From positions 1 through 15,004 of the forward strand of contig CAMLIZ010000115.1 of the NCBI GenBank assembly GCA_946480245.1: a DNA stretch of 15,004 bases, written 5' to 3'. Both the position numbers and the translations under genes were made by a program. Position 1 is the stretch's first letter; the number at the start of each line of letters is the position of its first letter. This document shows, piece after piece, positions 7,501-12,873 of this stretch. The DNA comes from an uncultured Pseudomonadota bacterium. Lineage in GTDB: Bacteria > Pseudomonadota > Gammaproteobacteria > Burkholderiales > Burkholderiaceae. The notes beneath the pieces were generated by a model that saw nothing but the letters and a program-made list of their open reading frames with translations, was not told the DNA's origin and made no database searches.

Positions 7501-9481
7501 CGCCGCCATGCGGCTCGAACGGCGCCCACAGGTCGTTGGCGGTGAGCAGGTCCCACGCCTCGTCGCCTTGCACGCGCGCGCCGGTGGGCAGGAAGTTGCA
7601 GAACCACTTGCGCCACGCTTGCGGCGTGCGCGCGCCGGCCAGGCCGAAGGCCGCCTGACCGTCGAACAGCGTGAAGGCCATGCCGTCGAGCTTGGCGCCG
7701 GCCAGGCCCAGCTGCGCGGCCGGCACGCTGAGCATCAGCCACTGGCCCGCGGTGGGCAGGTCGCCGATGCGCAGGTGCGCCGGCGCGCCATCGGGCGTGC
7801 CGAACGGCACCAGATCCTCGCCCCAGTACGCGCGATGCTCCCAGCCGTCGGCGCTGTGCCACTGCAGCATCAGCGTGCGCGGCGGGTGGTCCGGATCGAG
7901 GCAGACCCAGACGAACAGCGATTCACCGGGCTGCAGGTCGAACGTGGGGTTGGCGCCGTCGAAGAAGTGCTGGTGCACGCCATCGCGCAGCTCGCCGCGG
8001 TGGCCGCCGCCGGGTGGTGGCTCGCCCCAGGGGCTCAGGGTTTCGCTGTCCACCGCGTCGGGGTCGTCCTTGTACGACGGCACCACCGGCACCTGGCCGT
8101 CCAGCGCATGCGACAGCATCGCGCCCTTGTTGCGCAGGCCCTGGCGCAGCCCGAGCGTGCGCGCGCGGCGCAGCAGGTTCTCGTCCAGCACCTGCTGGAA
8201 CGCGGGGTCGATCAGCTCGGTGTGCAGCAGGCGCGGCTCCCACGCCGACAGGGGCACCGGCACCATCACGCGCACGCTCTCGCTGGCGCCGATGGCCAGC
8301 GGCGCCAGCGCCGCACTGGCGCGCACCGCGAGGTCGAGCTGGTCCATCGGCACCGGCACGGCGTCGATGTCGAAGCTGCTGGGGAAGAACGCGGTCTTCA
8401 GCGTGGCGGGATCGAACACGTTCTTCGGCAGCAGCCCCACCGGCGGCAGGAAGCGGCCGAAGCCGGCGGCCAGCGCGTCGGGCGCGGGGGCCGGCTCGCC
8501 GGCTGCGGCCACCTGCTCGGCCAGCTGCTCGATGCGCGCCTGCCACAGCGCAGGCTTGCGGCTGCTGGCCACCAATGCATTGCCGGCCAGCGCCAGGCGG
8601 GCATCGCGCGCACGGCCGCCGCGGCGCACGACGCTGGCGCGGTCCAGCCACAGCGGCTGGCGCGTGGCGTCCAGCGCCACCAGCGCGAGCGGCAGACCCC
8701 AGGCCTCCCACGGCAGCACCTCGCGCTCGGGCAGGCTGTCCTCGGCGCTGAACACCGTCCACGCGAGCGCATTGCGCAGCTGCGCGGCAGGCACCGCGGG
8801 CAGGCCGCGCCATTCGCCGGGCCACACGTACCAGAGCAGGCGTGCGGCGTCGGCCGTGCGCCAGTCCTCGAACGCGGCGACGTCGCCGGTGCTGCCTTCG
8901 TCGCAGGCACTGTGTTCGCAAGGGTCGGTGGGGTCGAAGCTGGAGCAGTCCACGCTCACCGGCTGCAGCAGCAGCACGCCGATGGCCGGCAGCGTGGCCA
9001 ATGCGGCCGGCGGCAGCGCGCCCAGTGCGGCGCCGATGGCGCGTGCGCGCAGCGTGGGGGCCTCGCCTTCGGTGCCTGGCTCCACGCCGCTGCCGTCGAC
9101 GAAGAAGCCGGGCGGCGCCACCACCGGCACATCGGCCAGCAGGCAGCGCAGCGGGCGCTGCAAGGTGATGTCTTCACCGCTGGCCGCCAGCCCCAGGCCG
9201 CGCGACACCTGCAGCTGCACGCCGGCGAACGCATCGCCTTCCACCGCCTGCGCCTGCAGCTCCAGGCCGTCGACGATGCCGACGCTCCAGTCCTGCCCGC
9301 GCGTGGCCAGGTGGCCCGCCTGCCAGGCCTGCCATTGCGCCAGCGCGCCGGCGCTGAGCGCGCGCCCGGGGAACACGTTGGGGCGGCGCCGCCAGTAGCC
9401 GGCGGCTTCGGTGGCGCTGTCGGGCGACAGGCCGACGACGCGCTCACCGGCCAGCGGATCGCGGATGGGTGTGATGCTCAC
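4517..9481 (-). CDS. Giant 1654-aa eCIS-associated protein with two beta-sandwich repeats and a helical C-half
   Basis: I do not know a name for this family. Residues 37-120 match the N-terminal module of the two preceding proteins (GRALSAGALAQWQAW, then GLEL, then SGEDITLQRPL). Residues 175-195 hold an acidic Cys loop (C179, C188, C193). Residues about 515-615 and 725-845 are two copies of one beta-rich module; each has an LD..PPR start, a YWGE core, a G.WL.L strand and a late DG..AF. I recall a similar module from planctomycete DUF1553-type proteins, but did not verify this. Residues about 910-965 contain RIDRADDITDFGFAHMQVD. An Ala-rich hydrophobic helix lies near 1014-1050 and a likely coiled coil near 1200-1280. 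The last 80 residues are beta-rich. Start is GTG at 9481 with GGAG 7 bases upstream. It probably forms an extended structural part of the particle or its anchor; toxin function cannot be excluded. Confidence 0.88.
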   Translation of the reverse strand: MSITPIRDPLAGERVVGLSPDSATEAAGYWRRRPNVFPGRALSAGALAQWQAWQAGHLATRGQDWSVGIVDGLELQAQAVEGDAFAGVQLQVSRGLGLAASGEDITLQRPLRCLLADVPVVAPPGFFVDGSGVEPGTEGEAPTLRARAIGAALGALPPAALATLPAIGVLLLQPVSVDCSSFDPTDPCEHSACDEGSTGDVAAFEDWRTADAARLLWYVWPGEWRGLPAVPAAQLRNALAWTVFSAEDSLPEREVLPWEAWGLPLALVALDATRQPLWLDRASVVRRGGRARDARLALAGNALVASSRKPALWQARIEQLAEQVAAAGEPAPAPDALAAGFGRFLPPVGLLPKNVFDPATLKTAFFPSSFDIDAVPVPMDQLDLAVRASAALAPLAIGASESVRVMVPVPLSAWEPRLLHTELIDPAFQQVLDENLLRRARTLGLRQGLRNKGAMLSHALDGQVPVVPSYKDDPDAVDSETLSPWGEPPPGGGHRGELRDGVHQHFFDGANPTFDLQPGESLFVWVCLDPDHPPRTLMLQWHSADGWEHRAYWGEDLVPFGTPDGAPAHLRIGDLPTAGQWLMLSVPAAQLGLAGAKLDGMAFTLFDGQAAFGLAGARTPQAWRKWFCNFLPTGARVQGDEAWDLLTANDLWAPFEPHGGVVPSLPALQGAAASGDIFNAGGGAAPKLAVPGSGFNLVYPQASGWRGHTLLNKDASPLAVIDKGATDTVSTWLYLDELNPPRSLWIGVWCRGLKADNTPTTSVQFRIAYWGENRLAELRKAIPAFEALQAQTVRGGALPRSGSWLQLPLQLPDTNAVGEGGVRLSVFGVITMAFDGTVAFSDLVHTPVAAGHAPELMWPKTVNADNTTLPPYTPFLNAQLQAQHDLGVLTPTPSSRIGTVSVYTELVGDPLIGRLSGHEQSQLLLRGLSGFADYLRTRIDRADDITDFGFAHMQVDMHRIRQLTMSATDAGRLAVSPALAALATADSAIVVEQQIKEYISSVKAAAAAPAVATPHAASVAGMAAGATFNAAAIAINKAATASVATAATRQLDIKAVASEALLIRPPNAPLPIVYANPVVGLSEIRTTAIAERLKNPPSPEARNYALANRQRTVMSLLQLLEAFAAEDSGEVPALFQDFQIPGLAGDPFLDGVTGQQRALADFRGNAALQAALAKPPPLSDNTLDEATLFTQAVSLSDITIAMLRQLEARLTIYRDALARCDSTLQTLRSELDAMNARLRQVGDGLAEARHDVSVARALMAEESERIAAINTRRAKVLAEQVKFIAYMRPREADNLLATPTHSVDPGLLEAAVPACLREHPDAPDALLDMLRVVREAPGRWFVAVPPLLQRLDKTEHLVRVIGSAQARAVAGLTLPPLAVQQLGLNTPLAAGIAQVALRQAEALAPRIATLQALDLRVLTGLTWQGVRTQAEAVVSFADLADGSHGRADVARAAAAELDNMRSVTACLHAEFSGVLPAIRLQWAEMLSEFDAAPNLRNLASLPRWGEIGYVDRRRMQSYVDWLFAQIQPAAPQAVALVNDVVRMCLLLASHAPVDRIVQGRLARPTPGVSPGVRIPLTVLDGSALRVGMQALLYRNNALVARAQVEDLGAVEVSARVIHTVQAKVDLGDDVRVHFDNTAMVSLAAGAAQRTLFTR

Positions 9482-9488
9482 GGCGGTT

Positions 9489-9492
9489 CTCC
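9489..9492 (-). promoter_or_regulatory. Ribosome binding site deciding a GTG start
   Basis: GGAG on the minus strand lies 7 bases before the GTG at 9481. It supports that GTG as the start of the 1654-aa protein, although no ATG is present there. The protein then begins MSITPIRDPLAG. Confidence 0.7.
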
Positions 9493-9505
9493 GGTGGCAG
9501 GCGGC

Positions 9506-11413
9506 TCACTGCGGTTTGCGGCTCGGCCGGGCGCTCTTCTTCGCGGCCGGCTTGGCCGGTGGCTTGTGGGGCGCGGGCGCGGGTGACGGTGCGGGCGCAG
9601 GGGCGGCAGCTGGCGCCGGCTTCGGGGTGGGCACGCGCGTGAGGCGCGTGCTCAGCGTCTGCAGTTGCGGTGCCGCTGCCGTGCGCGCGCTGCTGTCGAG
9701 CTTGCGCCAGTTGTCGTTGCTGGCCAGGCTGGTGAGCGCGGTCTTGGTGACCGCGTCGCCGGCGGTGCGCTCCAGGCGCGCCAGGCCGTCGCCCACGCCG
9801 CCGCCCAGCTCGGCGCCCACGCTCAACACGCGCGCCTGGTCCAGCTGCGCGTCGCCGGCGGCCTTGGCGTTCAGGGCGCCGAGCGTGGCGGCGGTGAGTG
9901 CGGGCGAGGCGGCGATGCGCGGCGACGCGAGCAGCGAGAACACGTTCGACGCCGCCCGCGCGCTGGCCGCCTTGAGCACCTTGTCGAGCGCGGGTTTGAG
10001 CCCCAGGGCCTCGATGCGCGCATGCACCAGGTTCTCCACGTGGATGTCGCCGCCGCCGGCCACCGCCACCGGCGCGCCGACCAGGTCGTCGCGATAGGCG
10101 AGGTTGCGCCGGCGCACGAACCACAGCGTGGGCAGCTGCGCCAGGCGCACCCATTCGGCATCGGCCGGGTTGCTCACGTCCACCGCGGGCAGCGGCAGCG
10201 GCAGGCGCAGGCGCTGCAGGATCTCCAGCGGCTTGCGCTGCGCGAGCAGGTTGGGCGCGGCGGGCTTGAGCGGCCGGGTGCGCGTTTCGAGGCGCGCGCG
10301 CACGGCGCCGAACTCGTTGCGCGGCACGGGGGCCAGCACCAGCACCGCGGTGAGGTCCAGCGCGGCCTGCGGCGCCAGCAGGTCGATCGGCGGCAGGGCC
10401 AGCGCTTCTTCCACCAACGCGGGCAGCTCGTCGTCCGGGATGATCGAGAAGTCGACGTCCACCTCGGAGGGGAAGTAGCGCTGCGTGAAGTCGCTGGTGT
10501 CGATCACCCCCGGCGGCAGCGGCCCGGCCGGCGGTAGCGCGGGGAACTGCGTGGCCGCCGCGAAGCTGCGCCCGTGCAGCTGCGCCACCACGTCGGCCAG
10601 GTGAGACTGGTGCTGCATCAGATGCGCCAGGCGCAGGCCGCGCGGCGCCAGGCCCAGGCCCGGCAGGTCGCCGCAGTCGTCGCCGAACTCGCGCCGCACC
10701 ATCGGCTCGTCGATCCACCCCAGCGTGTTCGACTGCAGCGCGAGCATCGCGATCGGCAGTACGTTGGCCGACCAGCCCGGCGCGCTGGGCTGCGTGAAGA
10801 TCGTGCGCGCCGCACTCCCGCGGCGCGCGTCCAGCGCATCGGCCGCGCCGTCGTCGGCCCAGGGGATCAGCACCACCGCGGTGGCCTCGATCACATCGCC
10901 GTCCTCCACAGTGCGCGCGCCGGTGAGCGAGGTGGGGTAGGCGGCGACGGGGTTGGCGGTGAACTCCACCGGCCGCAGCGCCAGCACGAAGAGGCCCGTG
11001 CGGCCGCGCATCGGCGGCGCGGGCAGGCGGCTCAGCCCGAAGCGCGCCGACAGCTGCTCGGCCTGCGGAATGTCGGCCAGGTTGAGCGCCAGGTCGCGCG
11101 GCAGCAGCACCAGCTCGCCGGCGCTGGTGATGCCTTCGCCCGCGCCGATGGCGAGGCTCTGCGGCGTGGCGCCGGCCGACACGTCGAGGCCGTTGGCCAC
11201 GCCGCTGCCGGCCGCGCGGCCGAGGTCGGCCTCGCGCGTCAGGAAGTACTGCTGGTCGCGGATCAGGTCGCGCGCCGCGAGGAAGCGGCCGTCGAAGTAG
11301 CGCGGCCGCTCGCGCCGTGCGTCCTCCACCAGCACGCCCTTGCTGCGCAGCGCCGGGGCCTCGGTGGGATCGATGCGCTCGCGCGTCGCGCCTTGGGTGA
11401 GGTTGATCGCCAT
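9506..11413 (-). CDS. 635-aa eCIS-associated protein, middle member of the shared-module family
   Basis: Residues 38-116 form the shared N-terminal module (YFDGRFLAARDLIRDQQYF, then GVANGLDV, then LVLLPRDLALNL). After it, segments such as RTIFTQPSAPGW, LPIAMLALQSNTLGWIDEP and VRREFGDD align by eye with residues about 235-300 of the 1654-aa protein. A later TAVLVLAPVPRNEFGAVRARL matches its VRVMVPVPLSAWEPRL, so homology extends well past the first module. The final 40-odd residues are a Pro/Ala/Lys/Arg tail (PAPAPSPAPAPHKPPAKP, ending KKSARPSRKPQ) that is probably disordered and strongly basic. No enzyme motif, signal peptide or membrane helix is evident. The ATG has GGAG 6 bases upstream and follows the 302-aa gene by 12 bases. 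A structural role such as a baseplate attachment or fibre is inferred from context only. Confidence 0.85.
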   Translation of the reverse strand: MAINLTQGATRERIDPTEAPALRSKGVLVEDARRERPRYFDGRFLAARDLIRDQQYFLTREADLGRAAGSGVANGLDVSAGATPQSLAIGAGEGITSAGELVLLPRDLALNLADIPQAEQLSARFGLSRLPAPPMRGRTGLFVLALRPVEFTANPVAAYPTSLTGARTVEDGDVIEATAVVLIPWADDGAADALDARRGSAARTIFTQPSAPGWSANVLPIAMLALQSNTLGWIDEPMVRREFGDDCGDLPGLGLAPRGLRLAHLMQHQSHLADVVAQLHGRSFAAATQFPALPPAGPLPPGVIDTSDFTQRYFPSEVDVDFSIIPDDELPALVEEALALPPIDLLAPQAALDLTAVLVLAPVPRNEFGAVRARLETRTRPLKPAAPNLLAQRKPLEILQRLRLPLPLPAVDVSNPADAEWVRLAQLPTLWFVRRRNLAYRDDLVGAPVAVAGGGDIHVENLVHARIEALGLKPALDKVLKAASARAASNVFSLLASPRIAASPALTAATLGALNAKAAGDAQLDQARVLSVGAELGGGVGDGLARLERTAGDAVTKTALTSLASNDNWRKLDSSARTAAAPQLQTLSTRLTRVPTPKPAPAAAPAPAPSPAPAPHKPPAKPAAKKSARPSRKPQ

Positions 11414-11425
11414 GTGAAGCTCCAG

Positions 11426-12334
11426 TCAGAGACCCGCCCATTGGGCGAACAGCGCGGCAGGCGGCAGGAAGCGGCGCGCCCAGTTGTCCACCAGCGGCGC
11501 ATCGGCGGTGCGCGCCGGCGGCGTGGCGCCGTCCACCGGGATCAACACGCGCGCCAGGAACACCGCGCTCGGGTCGAGGTCGGGCGGCTGCTCGGGTGCG
11601 GGCGCCAGGCCGCCGCTGCCGCCGGCATGGCCGCTGCCGGCCCAGCCGTGCAGCACGGCGTCCTGCACGGCATTGCGGCGCGCGGCCGCAGCGGCAGCGG
11701 CATTGCCGAGCACCGCATCGGCCGGTGGCAACGGCAGGCCGCTGAAGCTGTCGTCCAGGCCGGGGCGCGCGATCAGCAGCAGCTCGTAGGCGTCACGCAG
11801 GCGCGCGACGGACACCGCGTTCAGCGCGTCGAACGGCCCTTGCGCAAAGCTCGGCGTGAGGCCGCGCGGGCAGGCGGCGAAGCGCACGAACACGTCGGCC
11901 ACCACCGCGCGCGCGGGCAGCGCGGTGCCGTCGTCTGTGAAGCGCGCGGAGACGAAGCGCGCCAGGTTGTCGTAGGCCGATTGCTGCAGCGTGTCGCCGC
12001 CGTCCACGGCCTGCGTGGCGTCGAACCAGTTGGGCAGGCGCAGGCAGGCGGCGCGCGGCAGCTCGATCAGGCGGCCGAGGCGATCCACCGCCAGCCCGGG
12101 CTGCACGCGGATCTCCTCCACCTGCGTGTCGCTGCCCGGCACATGCTGCACCTCCAGCCCGGCCAGCGTGCCGGCCCCGGCCAGGAACGCGAGCGCGCGC
12201 GCCAGGCGGCCGCGGTGGTAGGTCTGCTCGTCGCTGAAATCCTGCGCGTCCAGCAGCATGCCGGTGGCGTAGGCGGGCCGGTCGGCACGCGGTTGCGCGT
12301 ACAGCGGATCGGCGTCGGCGGTCTGGATGCTCAT
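11426..12334 (-). CDS. 302-aa eCIS-associated protein, shortest member of the shared-module family
   Basis: Residues 21-98 carry the module shared with the next two genes: ATGMLLDAQDFSDEQTYHRG, GAGTLAGLEVQ, IRVQPGLAVDRLGRLIELPR. The pattern (a G.LL.A.DF start, a GLEV turn, then paired G..I.L strands) resembles N-terminal attachment modules of some phage tail and fibre proteins; that parallel is from memory and inferential. Residues about 110-200 include LARFVSARFTDDG, then VFVRFAACPRGLTPSF and DAYELLLIARPGL, a mixed alpha/beta segment. The C-terminus (residues about 230-302) is Ala/Pro/Gly-rich, ending FAQWAGL. Its ATG overlaps the stop of the 70-aa gene by four bases (ATGA), so it is probably translated by coupling. 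Confidence 0.85.
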   Translation of the reverse strand: MSIQTADADPLYAQPRADRPAYATGMLLDAQDFSDEQTYHRGRLARALAFLAGAGTLAGLEVQHVPGSDTQVEEIRVQPGLAVDRLGRLIELPRAACLRLPNWFDATQAVDGGDTLQQSAYDNLARFVSARFTDDGTALPARAVVADVFVRFAACPRGLTPSFAQGPFDALNAVSVARLRDAYELLLIARPGLDDSFSGLPLPPADAVLGNAAAAAAARRNAVQDAVLHGWAGSGHAGGSGGLAPAPEQPPDLDPSAVFLARVLIPVDGATPPARTADAPLVDNWARRFLPPAALFAQWAGL

Positions 12335-12543
12335 CGCGGTGTCCTCGGTGTGCGGGGCGGCGTGCGCCCGAAGGGCGCGGCGGCGGCACGCACCTGCACC
12401 ACCACCTCGTCGGGCTTCGAACTCAAGCCGGAGCTGTCCACCACCACCAGCCGGAAGCGGTGCAGCCCCGGCTTGATGCCCGCATCGACCGCGATGCGCG
12501 GCACCTCGGTGGTCTGCGGCTGGCCGACAGCGAACTGGGTCAC
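12331..12543 (-). CDS. 70-aa PKD-like half-domain protein (C-half only)
   Basis: The protein begins at a GTG whose GTGA overlaps the stop of the preceding gene by four bases. It aligns along nearly its whole length with the first 60 residues of that gene: MTQF against MAQF, then PRIAVDAG against PTIEVTVS, then HRFRLVVVDSSGLSSKPDEV against QLFRLVVVDDSGNLSQADQV. F.L.VVD..G..S...V.V.V is the C-terminal strand pair of PKD/Ig-like domains. No N-terminal PKD half is present in this polypeptide. After about residue 52 it becomes a short Pro/Arg/Thr tail (FGRTPPRTPRTPR). I read it as a duplicate of the 104-aa gene that lost, or never had, the second half. It is too short for a full PKD domain of about 80 residues, so it probably folds with a partner. 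Confidence 0.75.
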   Translation of the reverse strand: MTQFAVGQPQTTEVPRIAVDAGIKPGLHRFRLVVVDSSGLSSKPDEVVVQVRAAAAPFGRTPPRTPRTPR

Positions 12544-12854
12544 GTCGCGGGGCCCATGTAGGTCCAGATGTACTTGACCACCTTGCCGCCGCCGGCGTCG
12601 AACGAGGCCGAGCCGTCGAGCGTGAAGCTCTTGCCGAAGGGCGTGGTCTTGGGCGCGCGCAGCACGGCGGTGGGCGCGTCCTGGTCGGCCACGATCACCT
12701 CCACCTGGTCGGCCTGCGACAGGTTGCCCGAGTCGTCCACCACCACCAGGCGGAACAGCTGGCGGCCCAGCGGCATCGGCTTGTCGGGGCTGACCGTGAC
12801 CTCGATGGTCGGCGTGTCGGTGCTGATGTCGGTGCCGGGAACGAACTGAGCCAT
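12540..12854 (-). CDS. 104-aa protein with permuted PKD halves (C-half then N-half)
   Basis: Residues about 15-58 contain the C-terminal half of a PKD/Ig-like domain (LFRLVVVDDSGNLSQADQVE, VIVAD). Residues about 60-104 contain the N-terminal half of another (PTAVLRAPKTTPFGKSFTLD, GSASFDAGGGKVVKYIW), and the chain stops just after strand C. In a normal PKD domain these halves come in the opposite order. The N-half aligns with the C-terminus of the upstream gpI-like protein, and the C-half with the following 70-aa protein. The start ATG is fixed by an AGGAG 6 bases upstream and sits 19 bases after the previous stop, so this is a genuine gene boundary and not a frameshift. A longer in-frame start at 13034 would overlap the upstream gene and is unlikely. 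A structural connector role is inferred. Confidence 0.85.
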   Translation of the reverse strand: MAQFVPGTDISTDTPTIEVTVSPDKPMPLGRQLFRLVVVDDSGNLSQADQVEVIVADQDAPTAVLRAPKTTPFGKSFTLDGSASFDAGGGKVVKYIWTYMGPAT

Positions 12855-12860
12855 GACGGT

Positions 12861-12867
12861 CTCCTCT
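12861..12867 (-). promoter_or_regulatory. Strong ribosome binding site of the 104-aa gene
   Basis: AGAGGAG on the minus strand, with its AGGAG core 6 bases before the ATG at 12854. This is the best Shine-Dalgarno match in the window. It shows that the split-PKD boundary is a real start site rather than a broken fusion. Confidence 0.8.
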
Positions 12868-12873
12868 TGCGGG

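Noticed and set aside
4040..9586. Open frame of 1848 codons on the plus strand, longer than the real gene opposite it
   Set aside because: It is rich in His, Arg, Gln and Gly without domain patterns, and lies antisense to the 1654-aa gene. Long antisense frames are expected in such GC-rich DNA because stop codons are rare. The minus-strand frame has a ribosome site, internal repeats and paralogues.
10574..12577. Plus-strand open frame of 667 codons
   Set aside because: It is a shadow opposite four coupled minus-strand genes, with a His/Arg/Gln-rich composition and no recognisable domain.
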